From: Massospora cicadina
Lineage: Eukaryota; Entomophthoromycota; Entomophthoromycetes; Entomophthorales; Entomophthoraceae
NCBI GenBank assembly: GCA_022478985.1
Contig: JAKSZP010017500.1
Coordinates: forward strand, 16,116-80,115
Direction: 5' to 3'
Length of the DNA: 64,000 bases
Position numbers and translations under genes: made by a program
Notes under the pieces: generated by a model
Database searches by the model: none
Seen by the model: the letters and a program-made list of their open reading frames with translations, nothing else
What the model was told of the DNA's origin: nothing
In this document: positions 37,720 to 49,238 of the stretch, in pieces
Layout of the letters: every line of letters starts with the position of its first letter
How positions within the stretch are numbered: position 1 is the first letter of the stretch

Positions 37720-38770
37720 AAGCCATCAGAACAAGCGGCCATCATTTAAGCTGTTCATAAGATTGTTGGGCATGGAAGCCTGAGAAAAATGACTAAGCAT
37801 TTTTTTCAGTATTACTACTGAGAGTCCATCAACTACAATGTCATAGACTGTCTGGCTTACTGTGTGGAGTGCCAGTTGCACAAGCTGTATAATAATATGA
37901 CTAGATAATGACTGGTTTGCTCTGGATTTGCTTGGCATATGGTGTTCATCAACATGAAGGGACCACCGATGATGAGCACAGGGGGGAGTCAAGTACATCA
38001 TAGTTGCGATCAACCATCTGATGAGATGGGTCAAGAAAAAAGCCATGGCAAAAGTAGATGCTACAAGCACTGCAAAGTTTATCCTAGATCAAGTAGTATA
38101 CTGACCTGGATGCCCGCAGGTCTTGCTGAGTGACAATGAAATGAATTTCACATCTCATGTGATCCTGCAATTAAATTAAATAATGGGGTTCTGAGGAGTT
38201 GTCTCTGTACCCTACCAGCCAGAAACAAACAGACTGGTAGAATGAGTTAATGAGACGCTGGCTGCAATGCTGAGAAAGCTGGTCACAGGAAGAACTTCTG
38301 CGTGGGTAAAATACCTTAGTTTGGTGACGTTTTCCTACAATATAAGTCATCATACAGCAATGGGAAAAACGCCAATTGAGTTGCTATATGTAAGGAAGGC
38401 CGCGTTGCCACCGATTTTATATTTTCTGGTTGAACAAACATTAGGGATGAGTGCTAAGCAGTACCTGAACCAATTGACAAATATCCTTATTAAAATGCAG
38501 TCACAAGCATTCAATACAACTTAGAGAAGAGGATTTAAGAGAAAATGACAGCTGTTAAGAACAGACCAGCCTTATCATAATACTGAATTTGAAAAAGAGT
38601 TGAATATTGTGATATGCATGGTTTAGGAGAAGAAAGAAGTTGTTTGCATTATGGTTGGGTCCAATTGAGATTATTGCCAAGATGGCAACGGACGCCTACT
38701 CCATCAAAAATCTTTTTGGATGGAAGGTTAGTAAATCAAGTCCAAGCTAAGTATTTAAAGCAATATATTT
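37720..38770 (+). pseudogene. Gypsy D integrase remnant
   Basis: The HHCC zinc-binding part is well kept (HKIVGHGSLRKMTKHF, then CLAYCVECQLHK near 37850-37890). The core starts FAWHMVFINMKGP: the first catalytic Asp has become Asn. LLSDNEMNF (about 38122-38148) keeps the second Asp, and ETNRLVE holds the catalytic Glu near 38225-38245. The stretch 38267-38524 stays open and continues to the end of the core. TGA codons again stand at arginine positions. The minus-strand open piece at 37726-38070 is its shadow. Confidence 0.87.
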
Positions 38771-39099
38771 ATGGAAAAAAATATTGAAAAAAGAGTTCAC
38801 AAAGGACTGCTGAAACATTAAGTTATTTATGTCCTAATGATTTGGTTAATTCTGAAAAAAGGACTGCTGAACCAAACTAGATGGTTAAGTCTTAAAAAAG
38901 TAAGACCTCTGAACCATAGAAAACTTTTAGGTCTAAGTATACCTATAACTAAGTTTGGGGGAATAAAATAAAGATGGTCCGCTGAAATGAAAAAAGGTCA
39001 AGTCCCATGGAAAAAAGAAGAAAAAAATAAATGTTTGATAAAAATATGGGGGAAAATATATTAAAATTGCCTAGAAAAAAGACCAATTTCTATGATTTT

Positions 39100-40840
39100 T
39101 ATTTTTTTATTGGTTATCTTTGACTTGAGAGATGATTCCGCCTATGTCGCCTCATGTGGGAGGGAGGATGGAATGCAGTAGGAGTAAACAAAACATCAAA
39201 ATTATGTGAGATTGGGCGCTAGTGAAGGCTAGACTTACTTATAACTGAGTTTGTTGAGTGGATGCTGATCCCTGTGAGACTGCGACTAGGGGAAAAATGG
39301 AAATGTTGGAACATGCCATGCAATATCCCATATTAGGAAGGGAAGCAACAGAATAAGAAGAGGCAGTCAGCAAATAACCCTGAGTAATCCTGATATGGCA
39401 CTGGAGCTGAAATATTGGTCTTGAGCACTTGCCAAAGGGCTTTGTCAAGAACACTGGACATATAGGCCAGCATCAAGCAATAAATACTTGGAGGGGGTTG
39501 CCAAATCATGCCCCCCATTAAAGCCAGCAGTGGAAGATACTGATGGGTTGCATAAAAACAAAGATAGTCATTCAAGGAGAGAATGGCATCCTGCAGGCAA
39601 TGACTATGTGCTTCTCAGAAGCTGAAGAAGAATGAGCAATAAAAGTCAAGAGAGGCTGGAAGCTTTAAGGCCCAACTTCAAAGAACTTGGCTTGCAAAGA
39701 AAAGAGCATATGCTGCAACATCTCAATCTAGGATGTTCTCAAGTTTGGAGGAGCTCAGAGCTATAGACAAAGCCTTATTTACTTAAGCCCTTAATTCTGC
39801 ATAGGGAGTTCAAAATGTTAGCTGTTTCCAATGGCTAGTTTGGTGACCAAAACAACTGGTTTGTAATACTGACCAAGTCAGAAAAGGTACTCTGAAAGCA
39901 AGTCTGATTTGGTGAGGAACAATCGGTTGAGAGTGGAGGGCACTGCTTCAGAAGTTTGATGATGTAGTTAGGAGAATCAGTGAATGGAGCCAAATCCAGG
40001 AGAGTTTTGAAATCTAATTCAGAAATCAATGTCAGAGGAAGGATTGGTTGTGAGTTTTTTGAAGCAATCACTAACCTGGTCTCATCAGGGTTGATTACCA
40101 TTCCCAGTAATTCCACAGAAGGACTGGACATGGGTACATGATCAGGACAATGATTCCTGAAAGGACCCTAGAAGAGGTTCTGAAATGCAGATTGACTCGT
40201 CAGCTGAAATAACTGAAGGTCTTTATCAGACATGATATTAAGTAGTTGCTGGTACTGAGACATAGAATTTGACATATGATCTTGATGAGAGGGGAATGAA
40301 GACTTATATATAATAGTCAACATTATGCACTCTGAAATCAATTAAGCTCTAATTTCAGAGAAATTAATCTTAAACTTAATGGGATAAGCTCTCCAGAGAA
40401 GAATTAAGAATGATATGAGCCAAGAAGTTATTATAAGAAATTAACAAGGGTGAATATAGGTGAGCATTATTAATTGTGCCATGAAACAAACATCAATGGC
40501 AAAAACTTTTTTTGAGGAAAAGGAGAAAATCAGGAAATCGAGGATTCCAGACCAAGAATTCTGAATATGACAGCAGGTCATATCCCTGATGGGGAAAACT
40601 GGATCCTGAGATAATATCATCATGAGTAAATCAATCTTCCTGGCATGACAGAAGGTCATGGGAACTGCACTCTGATTAGGTGGTATCGAGGAGGAAGTGG
40701 AAAAGAGCTGTATGCTGAAGGTTATCCCAAGCAGCGTTGAGTACTGATTGATCATACTCCACTTGAACAAAAGAAGTATTTGACCAAGTGTCCAAAGCGG
40801 TGTTTCGCAGTCCTGATCCTTTTCTCGCTGGAAATCTAGG
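39100..40840 (-). pseudogene. Antisense coding-like stretch between integrase and 3' LTR of gypsy D
   Basis: About 1.7 kb separate the integrase end from the purine tract. The plus strand shows no coding sense, but the minus strand has long open pieces in several frames: 40902-40441 (running slightly into the LTR), about 40262-39835 with one stop, and 39575-39239. The middle piece starts MSQYQQLLNIMSDKDLQLFQ and continues in a Ser/Leu/Pro-rich, soluble-looking style; the last piece is rich in aromatic and hydrophobic residues. I recognise no family and no second copy in the window. Antisense ORFs in this position are known from some plant Ty3/gypsy elements; whether this is one is inference. 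Confidence 0.45.
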
Positions 40841-40853
40841 TAAGAGGGGGATG

Positions 40854-41998
40854 TGTTAGAATTTTTACCCATATTCCCAGCTGATAGATTACCAGGGGTC
40901 ACTAGTGGATAATTCCCTATAGCTAAGTGAATTGGATATTGGTTGACCCTGATTTCAGGGTAACAATGTTTGGGAGGCTTTAAGATAATTCTCCTGGGGC
41001 AGATCCCTCAGGGATTGATATTGGTGAATGCTTTAGATCTAGTTGGGTAGAATTGCCAATGAAATAGAGACATTTGAATAGTTGATCAATGATTAATTAT
41101 CAGGTGTACTGATTGGGATTGGTCAGGTTTCATCTAGACTGATTGGGAATTTAAGGATCAAGTTGTGAGGTGAGTGATGCCACCTACAACTATAAAATCT
41201 ATCAGTTTGTTTGTGATCTTCCTCAAGAGGTAATAAGTCACATTATATATGCAGGTCGCTTACTAAAGATGGTTGGTTCACTGGGGTTGAGAGGAAAAAG
41301 TTAGGGACATGTTTTCAAACTCTTTTCATTTTAGGTCTCAAGGGTGTCCAATGACAGAAAACTAGCCAGGATAGTGAAGCCCATCACTGATGAGAAGACA
41401 ATTGGTAATTAATGGCAACAGCTGCTGTTTCATTGATGAGGTGCCAACCGAGGGTTGGATGCCAAATTCTCACTATTAATTTCTCAAAAAATTCAATTAA
41501 TATACTTTTTTACCAAATATACTTTTATCAGCAATTAGTATCATCCAAGATATACTTTGCCAGAATCCATTTCAAGTTCTATTATCTCTCAAGGAAATTA
41601 TTGCTGTGTTCTTTAATTGAGAAACTCTTTAGGATAAAGAGTAAGGATCTGAGTGTGGATCATGAGAAGAGAAGCTGAACTTAATCAGGGATTGCTGCTG
41701 ACTGTGTGTCACCATAGAGATTCCATAAAAGAGGATCTGAGTGTGGATTGTGTTAGGCGAAGTAAGGGAATGAATCCCTATTGAGGTTATCCTAAGTATT
41801 TTGAGGGAAACACTGGTCAAGCGTTGGTCCCAATACTTTTCCTACATTCAACTACGGATAATAGTCATAATACTATTATCAAATGAATACATATTAAAAT
41901 CAGACTACACGGATAATTTCACAACACTGAACCTGTGCAGTTAATTAATTTAGAGGTTATCAGCTGTGAAGAATTCAAAAAACTCTATAAATATAACA
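40854..41998 (+). repeat. 3' LTR of gypsy D, preceded by a purine tract
   Basis: TGTTAGAATTTT start directly after TAAGAGGGGGATG (40841-40853); TATAACA end, followed by GATGG. It is the uninterrupted version of the 5' LTR and shows the empty site of the solo LTR near 41315. Open pieces at 41412-41678 and 41629-41820 are LTR sequence and not genes. Confidence 0.92.
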
Positions 41999-42003
41999 GA
42001 TGG

Positions 42004-42640
42004 TCCATATTTTTCTCTTAAGCCACCTTGCCTTACAACTTTGTGCACAGCTTTTATAAATTCTGAGTGTTCTGATGGTTTAGAAATTAAGTACCAGTTT
42101 TTGCTATTTGATATATATAGCTGTCCATTCTTCATTTTGGTATTTTAATCACTTTCTCCAACGTGCTTTGAATCTCTTAGGGTTCATCTTCAATATTCCC
42201 TTCAATCATCCAGTAGAATAATTCATCTGCATGCTGGTGCATGACTTGAACGGCAGGTAATCTTAATAGTTCATCACTATTATGACTTGCTGCTATTTTC
42301 AGTGTATAATTTCAATAAAATGACTTGCCTTTTTAGAACCCATCGCGCCAGTTGTCCTCTAGTTCTTTAAGATTTGTAGCAAGCGTAGAGATAAGTGGTC
42401 AATCACAACCTTAAAGTGTGTCCCATATTTACACTTTGATATTGTTTTAAAAGTATATTCCTCTCAAGGCACTTGTACTCTGTAAAAGTGTAGTTAATTT
42501 TCACTGGTGTCAATGTTCTACTCAAGTACGCCACTTGATGCTCTTCCCCACCATTGTCTACTTAACTTAAAATGGCGCTGGTTTCCCTTTATGAGGCTTC
42601 AGTATGGATAAAGTTTTTGATTAAAATTTGGATTTTTATA
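42004..42640 (-). pseudogene. Gypsy E RNase H and integrase N-terminus
   Basis: On the minus strand from 42600 downward: a TEAS-type motif for the usual TDAS, then EEHQVAYLSRTLTPV and a YTFTEYKCLE block of RNase H, and RGQLARWVLK at the domain end. Below 42135 comes EHSEFIKAVHKVVRQGGL, the HHCC start of integrase with the second His changed to Gln. The reading runs straight into the GATGG duplication of gypsy D at 41999-42003 and continues at 33318. Confidence 0.82.
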
Positions 42641-43480
42641 ACGGGACTAGTCAACAAATATCTTCTTAAATCATCAGATGCTTCTTGAACCTCTTAATTC
42701 CACACGAATCCAAATTCATATCCTACAACAGGTGAGATAATGGTTTGCAAATCTGGATTTTTTTGATAAATTGGCAATAGTAGCCTACCATCCCAAGAAA
42801 GGCTTGTATATCATGAATGCTCTTTAGGATCAAAATCCATTCAATGGCCATTATCTTTGCACCTGCAGTTGTCTTCTGCTGGATTTTATCATAAACCCCG
42901 AATATCCAAGCTCTTTTTTAAAAAAAATGGCATTTCCTCGGATTGATCTTCAAATTTGCTATCACTATGCATTTTTAAACTTCCTAAAAGTGATTCTGGT
43001 GATTGGTGAATGTCCTACTTAAAAATGTTAATGTCATACAAGTACATCAAAGCAAAATATAACTTTAGGTCTCTAATAATAGAATCCATCTTCCTCTATA
43101 AGTTTCCAGCATGTTACACAACTCTGGACATTCTCATAGGCTGTTTTAATACTTTTACAGTGAAATTACAAATTTCTCTAGCTCTTCTTTTGGCACTATC
43201 TTCTCATAACCTGAGATCAAATCCATTACCAAGAAGAACTTGGCTTCCCTTAGACAAATAAGTGCATTGTCATTCCTCTTCAGTGTATACAAATCCTTCT
43301 TAGTGATTATTTAACATCAGTAATTGATCACCTGAATTAATTCATCATTCTTATTTTCAATTAAAATCCTTATCACCAATAGGCTTAACGACAGTATGCA
43401 GAGCGAATCCTCAACCAGTTTTCTGATTTCTTTAATTAATACTACTTCAGCAGCCTTTGACTGATGACAGGTCCCATTTG
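42640..43480 (-). pseudogene. Gypsy E reverse transcriptase remnant
   Basis: Minus-strand RT motifs in mixed frames: LIKEIRKLVEDSL near 43440, FFLVMDLISGYEKI near 43230 for the usual Y-F-S-x-L-D-L-x-S-G-Y, then the catalytic box YLYD at 43033-43044 with the first Asp lost, a NLKINPRKCHFF block near 42940 and FLGMVGYYCQFIKKI near 42770. The order and spacing are those of a Ty3/gypsy RT. Several stops interrupt it. Confidence 0.85.
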
Positions 43481-44179
43481 TATTAGCAGTTATTTCCCAG
43501 TATCACCTTATGGACACATTTTAGAGAATCCAAGGCCTTGGTCATCCTGGGCAAATATTTCATGATATTTTTGAATAATTGTAACACGTCTTCCTGCTGG
43601 TGTTCTTATAACTTAGCCAGTAGCTTTTGATTGACCAGTAAATTAATACTTTGAGTAACATCGCCAGTAATCCCATCTCTGTTAATGTTCTAAATTCATG
43701 TAGCTCTCTTAATTCACCGTCAGGATTAAATGTGCAAACACAATGACTTAAGATTTTCCAATCTCATTAGTTTCGCTTAGGTTGTCCAGTAGTATTTGTT
43801 TTTCACCATGGCCTGAAATTATAATCCCCAGCAATACCCAAAGCTCAAGTCTCGATTTCTACATGGGACAATGACTCCTACATACAGATGTTCTTATATT
43901 TCTAGCGTTAACCCTGTGTAAACATTTATTTGCCTCCCTAGTGGAATGGTACTTGGTGTTTTCACTCTCAAAGCTATCCCATGTTTCTAAGAATTACCTT
44001 CAGCATTTCCCTGCGTATGTTTCCAAATGTTTGGATATTAATCATACAATTATTGTATATAAAGTTTACAAAATTATTCTTCTTTATCAGTTGAGTTTCT
44101 CCTCTCTGCTGATATACTAAGGGCAGGGTTTGACCCAAATTAAAAAGGTATTTTTCAAAATCAAAATTGACACCATATT

Positions 44180-44600
44180 TCTAAAGGAATTTCTTCCCAA
44201 TGAGGATGTCATAATCTTGATTTACCAACATCTTGGCAGAAGCGGATACCAATTGTGATCTAAACTGAAGTGGTAGTGCACTATATGCTTCACAAGATGT
44301 TTTAGTATCCAGTCTGGCAGTTCCATATTCTTTCTGGTACTCTAAATCCAGCGAAATCTTTATTTGCTTTATCATTTGTATCAAAGATATCAATGGGTGC
44401 ACCACTACTGATTATCACCCATATTCTTACTTGATTGACTATAATATCCACATAAATACACTTAGAGTACTGTAATAAAGTGTTTACATATTGTATTATA
44501 ACATTATTATCCAAGACTGGAGTATGAACTAATTGTGCAGACAGGTCAGGAAAGCATAATGTGATTGCACTAATAGTTAGAGAAACGTTCACTTTGTCAC
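44180..44600 (-). pseudogene. Gypsy E aspartic protease remnant
   Basis: Two overlapping open pieces (44592-44302 and 44405-44181) give a retropepsin-like domain. The active-site motif has decayed to VIISSGAP (Asp to Ser). The flanking blocks YGTARLDTKTSCEAYSALPL and YDILIG are clearly the same as in gypsy A, so A and E belong to one lineage. A single frame shift separates the pieces. Confidence 0.8.
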
Positions 44601-44949
44601 GTTAAATCTTATGTAGTTTTTCCATGCTTTTGGAGGTTCTTATCTTTTCTTGCTAGCTGATGAGCGTATAGCTAAGCAACTTCATAATTTTGGGGTCTAT
44701 CTCCCTCACTTTTACTCAGGTAATTGCATTTACGTCCAAATTAACCACCTGGTAAGTCAGATCAGGTGTGTCTTCTTCTATAAATAGATCAGAAAATATC
44801 CAGGTCATCTTTAAATATGTCAGGGGAACAGGTTTGATAACAGTGCTAGATTGTTCCATATCAGACTGCTGGTCCTTTTTCCTTCATCTTGACAAGTTCC
44901 CTTTTCTTTATCCTGCACCAAAGTAATTTGCTTTTTAGGCTTCTTATCC

Positions 44950-45109
44950 TGGCATTGAGTGACTAAATGCCCAAGTTATCCACATTGGTGGCACCAGATT
45001 TGAGTTTTATCTGCTCATTTTTGTCCATTGGGCTTATTTTTATGTTTTAACCTCATTCTATTGTTCCTTAATGGGCTCAGCGTATTTCACTGGATTCCAA
45101 ATTCTGGCG
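44950..45109 (-). pseudogene. Gypsy E gag C-terminus with zinc knuckle
   Basis: The minus strand at 44952-44993 reads CHQCG-stop-LGHLVTQC, a CX2CX4HX4C knuckle with an internal TAA. A basic, Lys-rich section (about 45000-45060) comes before it. Upstream gag continues beyond ORF1-only copy 1 at 47038. Confidence 0.75.
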
Positions 45110-47037
45110 GTTATGGCTTTTAATTTTTTAGCACTAGTGGTGCCCAACACAAAAGGGGGAGCCTCCAAGCATCTTTATTTGTGAATTAGCCAAACAAAGG
45201 AATTGTTAGAAATTAGAAAAAACACCAATATAGCACCTCCGCTAACAGCCTAGGAAGCTATATCAGAAGGTGAGGATGCTTAGAGGAAACTTTTGTCTGG
45301 TGCTCGCTTTATCTGGCAGACCATGGCAGACAACATTGGGGTAGGAGCATCAACGGCATGAGGCATTAGGAAGTTTAATTGTGGGTCTTCTTCATTTCTG
45401 AGGCCGGCGGTATCCATCGCCTCAATGTATTGAGCAAGTTGCTGCTCAGAAAAAGTGATGAGAGCTGGCACACAAGTAACGACTTGATACACTGGTGGGT
45501 TTGGGGATAATTGGGATCTAAAAGAGAAGTTTTTTGCATCGATGCAAGTGCGGCTTGCACCAAAAGTGAGCTCCTCAAATTCCTATTCTGCATCTTCCTC
45601 ATAATCTTGGGGGAAGTTTGGGATAGGAATATCATTCACAAGGGGTTCCATCGCTCCATGAAGCTGCTGGCGGATTAGGGTGTTGGCATGGGCAGCTGCC
45701 ACCTCGAATGCCATTTTATAAATATCATTAGAATAGTACAACCTGTTTTTGCACAGAAACGGTGAGAGCAAAAATCAGGAAGATTAATAAAAAAAACTTC
45801 TCAAAGCAAAATCTGTCTTACCATTAAACAGCCAGTCACCATCATCAATCCATTCAAGACTTTAAATGGATTAAGCTTGATAAACGCTGGGACAGCCACC
45901 GGAATTGGAGTAGTGGCAGGGGCTGATTGGTTGCATACTGTCAACCATGTCAGCTCAGTTGAGACTGTCTCAGCAACTGACTCAGGATTTCATAATCCGG
46001 TCAAATTGTTCAAATTTTTCTTAAGAAATTTTAAATTTTTGTTTGGCTGCTGCCTCGGAAGTGGCACCATAATTTGCTGAGAATGGGGGTGAGAGGATCG
46101 AGCCCCATTCAAAATATTGGGTTAAAACAGCCAATATCTCAATTCCAGAGGGAGGAGTGTCTGAAGCAGCAGAGGCATAAACAGTAAGGTACTCGCACTT
46201 CAAGTGATCAAGCTTAAAGCACAAAAGACAAATGGCGCAGCTGTTCTTGACTTGCACCCAGAATGGGTTATCTGGGGCAGATCTGATTACCTTGGGAGGT
46301 GGAATCACAAGGCGGGTGTCACAGTGGAATTGGAAGATCATCGTAAAGGTTGAGGCCCTGACAAACAATCTGCCCATTTGGAACCACAAATTGCAACATG
46401 GTTTCTGCGCCATAAATAGCCAAACCCTCTGTGAGCTCATGGCAAAGGCATTCAGGGGAAATTTGGGAGGGCAAACTCTGAAAGTGGACCAGTAAAGTGA
46501 TCTCATCCAAGAGCTGGATGCGAATGGTAGGGAGTGATGTTTTGTAATTAATAAAGGCAGCTTGGTTGCTGCTGCTGCGTCAGCTTCAGAGTGGAAGCTG
46601 AGATTGAAATACCCCTAAAAAGGGGCGGAAATCAATAAAGCCAGAAGGCTTAAACATCGCCATGGCTATCTCATGATGGCTGTGCTCATGTATGGGAAGA
46701 GATTCCCATGTTCAACCTGGGGAAAAAATGCAAATTGTTCCGTGAGGAGCACCAAAGGGCTCCAGGGCACCGCCTGGGAGCTTGTGAGGTGTCGGGACAA
46801 GCTCTGAGGGGGGACATAACGCCCAATAGCATTGGGATGGCTAGCAGAACTAGCCCAGGTACACTTCAGCGGTAGCTGAAAGATTCCAGATGGCAGTACA
46901 CCACCACCCCAAGCCAGGGCAGCAGGTGTCAATTGCATCAACATTGGTAGGTTTTTACTTGATTGAGCGGTCTTTTTTGTATTTTTTATAAAAACCAAAT
47001 TTGCTTTGACTTAGTTATCCTCAGTTATGGCGTTTAA
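45110..47037 (-). mobile_element. ORF1-only retroelement, copy 1, complete with 14-bp target duplication
   Basis: GTTATGGCTTTTAA (45110-45123) and GTTATGGCGTTTAA (47024-47037) flank a 1.9-kb body (45124-47023). The 3' end on the minus strand is GGGCACCACTAGTGCTAAAAAA, that is a short A tail after a small palindrome. There are no LTRs. The body encodes one broken ORF with a LINE-ORF1-type middle domain and zinc knuckle but has no endonuclease or RT and no room for them. This is the structure of a half-LINE (as HAL1 is to L1 in mammals). It interrupts the gag of gypsy E. Confidence 0.82.
45190..46960 (-). pseudogene. ORF of the ORF1-only element, copy 1 (LINE ORF1-like, CCHC-type knuckle)
   Basis: Blocks in order on the minus strand: LMQLTPAALAWGGGVLPSG (about 46930), GNLFPYMSTAI (about 46700), FKPSGFIDFRP, then ITLLVHFQSLPSQISPE (46500-46440), the knuckle CAICLLCFKLDHLKC (46195-46239), and after frame changes MAFEVAAAHANTLIRQQLHG (from 45714), PQLNFLMPHA and the C-terminus ending near 45190. 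The knuckle spacing is CX2CX4HX2C if the second and third Cys are used, which differs from the usual HX4C. The block before the knuckle resembles ORF1 of the LINE at 21.9-27.1 kb. Probably an RNA-binding protein; this role is inferred from that resemblance. Confidence 0.7.
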
Positions 47038-48066
47038 GGTTTGATTAGGTGCTCAAATGTTGCCCCTAGAATATTAGCATAATTTGCCATTGGTGATGTG
47101 GAAGTTTGGTTTACAAGTGCCAAGACCATAGTGTAGTGCAAATCTGTAGGGCCAAAGTGCCACTTGCATTGATAAGTGCATTAGAAATATGATTCTGCTT
47201 TTGCACCAACCAGTATTTCTGCTTCCTGGTAAAATTAGAGGTGAAAGTAACTTATGTTTTGTCATTTAAAAATTGGTTCCTATAAACTCCTGTTTACAGT
47301 AAGCCATTTGTGTTGTACTACCAAACTTAGTCACTATTGCTTCTTAAGCATCTATGTACATCCAATTGTCCCTGTTGAGATTAGCAAAACAAATTTTGAC
47401 AGTCAGTGTCTAAGCAGTTTATCACAGTCACTGCTTTTCGTTAGTTGCCATATCCATATATCATGATTTTAGTTACATGATAAACAATGATGTTTATCCC
47501 AGAGGTAAAATAATTTAGGCATACTCCAAGTTTCTTAGTTGCTATGTTGGCAGAATCCTAATCAGCAACTCAAATAATAATAGGTATCTTTAGTAGTCAT
47601 CTCCAAAATTGCCACAAAGACTCCATGCATAATTCTTTGTTTAAACTTTTCCAGCTGGAAATTTTTCATCTTGGTATCAGCTTCACTTGCCTCCATCTGG
47701 GCGCAATCACACTCGTGATTTTTAAGTTCAAGTGTTTTAGCATCTGTACTATAGCTCCCTAATATGATATAAACAGTTTAATTAACTTCAAGTTCAGTTT
47801 TCTAGAATATAACTTTTTAAATATTTTTGATTTTTTAAGTTTTTATGAGGTGACCTTTACATAATGATTGTATTAAATTTTCTGACTTGTTTGATTTCCT
47901 CTTCAGCTTTTGTCATTCACTCATCCACAAAGTGAGATCAACTTATGACGCCAAGTTCAGCACATTTTTGTTAACGGTTTCTAAATCTGACTGCAGCTTC
48001 TTAAGTTCATACTTGTACAACATTATACTGATACGTTCTTCTGTATATATGACCTGAAAACTCAAT
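47038..48066 (-). pseudogene. Gypsy E gag N-terminal part
   Basis: On the minus strand from about 48020: YELKKLQSDLETVNKNVLNL, then QKLKRKSNKSENLIQSL and later a Glu/Lys-rich section ending in KMKNFQLEKFKQRIMHGV near 47620. This is coiled-coil-like, as in gag of gypsy C. Around 47100-47240 a capsid-like block (EILVGAKAESYF) follows. It breaks off at the target duplication of ORF1-only copy 1 (47024-47037) and continues at 45109. Confidence 0.6.
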
Positions 48067-48068
48067 TT

Positions 48069-48083
48069 TCCCTTAATGAGCAC
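48069..48083 (-). other. Primer-binding site of gypsy E
   Basis: The minus strand reads GTGCTCATTAAGGGA directly after the LTR end, related to TGGTGCTCACTACAGGGG of gypsy B. The initial TGG is altered. Confidence 0.6.
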
Positions 48084-49233
48084 TGAGTAAACTTTTTGAG
48101 TATATGGTTACTCAACTACCCCTTTAGTAAAAACCAAAGAAAAACTTTAGAGTCTGGGTTACCCTCTGTATATTATAAGTCTACTGCACAAGTTCTGTTG
48201 TGTGCGTTAGAATATATTATTATTATAGTTATGACTGGTTTGAAAATAGTTAAAATACTTTTGTCCTAGCTGAAATTTTTTACAGCCAACTTGAGTATTG
48301 TATCCACCAGTAGACTGATGCTAACGCTCATACATCTAATCCTTGAATGTAATTTGGGCCTAAGGTAACTTCTCAGTAAGAATCTTGCTCTCTTAATGCA
48401 GGAGCTGTCAAATTAGCTAATAACCACTTAGACAAGAGAACATTTCCCTTAACTTTACCCTAAGCGTTGAAAACTAACAGAATGATAAGAAATATTAATC
48501 TCTACTACTTTAATTGCAAGATTATACAATATTTTTATACAAAATTATCTAATTTCTATTCCAAGTTAGCCTTTGTACTGCTTATTAAATGTAAATAAAG
48601 TGAATTAGAGGGGAATCTGGCGCCCAAATCTTCATTGGCACCCCAATAGGAAACAGCAGCTGTTGCCAATGAATTAACCCTCTGAAGTCGCCTCCACCAA
48701 TGATCTTCTTCATCCGTCTAGTTGAATTTCGTCATTGACTAGCATGCAACCCCTTCTGGCTGAATCAATGAATGTGTCCCAATGTCTTTGATTAACATCA
48801 GTGTATTATACTTATTAGGCTATCAACCTGCACAGGTGATGGGACCTTTTACCCATTAACAGAATTTTGCGTTACCTAAAAGTTAACTTGTGAGTTACAA
48901 TTTAAACGTTATCAACTCCCAGCAAATTTTATAGATCCCTTGATCATCTGGGGACAAACCTTGATTAACTATCGCAAAATAATTGATTATCAATAAGTAA
49001 AACTGTAATCAAACCATATGTAAATACATTGTCAGAAATCCTCCACAGCAAAACATTGATAATCTGGTGGAATCAAATCTTAGCAGATTAGTTAATATTT
49101 GTTTAGGATTTTACTAAAGATTCGTTATCATATAGACTATAACTCCCACATCAAATTAAAGAGTTTTTCCACAATGGATAAAGCATATACATATCTAGTG
49201 AAGCTGGATAATATTCATAATAAAATCATGACA
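48084..49233 (-). repeat. 5' LTR of gypsy E
   Basis: Partner of 30475-31617. On the minus strand it starts TGTCATGATTTT at 49233 and ends TTTACTCA at 48084. TTGCC follows outside. Confidence 0.9.
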
Positions 49234-49238
49234 TTGCC

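Larger units (their letters stand above)
33314..42003 (+). mobile_element. Gypsy D: Ty3/gypsy element with 1.1-kb LTRs, inserted in gypsy E
   Basis: LTRs 33319-35816 (interrupted by a 1350-bp solo LTR) and 40854-41998 align; both begin TGTT(G/A)G and end TAACA. Flanks are GATGA (33314-33318) and GATGG (41999-42003). The element sits in the integrase of gypsy E, which is readable on both sides. After the 5' LTR a primer site related to that of gypsy B occurs, and a purine tract precedes the 3' LTR. Inside are a short gag remnant, RNase H and integrase, then about 2 kb with antisense coding character. Protease and the RT core are missing, so D is a deletion derivative. Confidence 0.92.
30470..49238 (-). 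mobile_element. Gypsy E: complete decayed Ty3/gypsy element with nested insertions
   Basis: LTRs at 30475-31617 (3') and 48084-49233 (5') align with each other in the same orientation. Flanks are CCGCC (30470-30474) and TTGCC (49234-49238), a 5-bp duplication altered by two C/T changes. The boundaries are confirmed because ORF1-only copy 3 stops at one side and continues at the other. Between the LTRs on the minus strand come gag, zinc knuckle, protease, RT, RNase H and integrase. Gypsy D (33319-41998) interrupts the integrase and ORF1-only copy 1 (45124-47023) interrupts gag. Own length is about 8.2 kb. Confidence 0.9.

Noticed and set aside
37726..38070. Minus-strand 114-codon ORF in gypsy D
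   Set aside because: It lies opposite the well-recognised integrase zinc-binding region and core and has no motif of its own.
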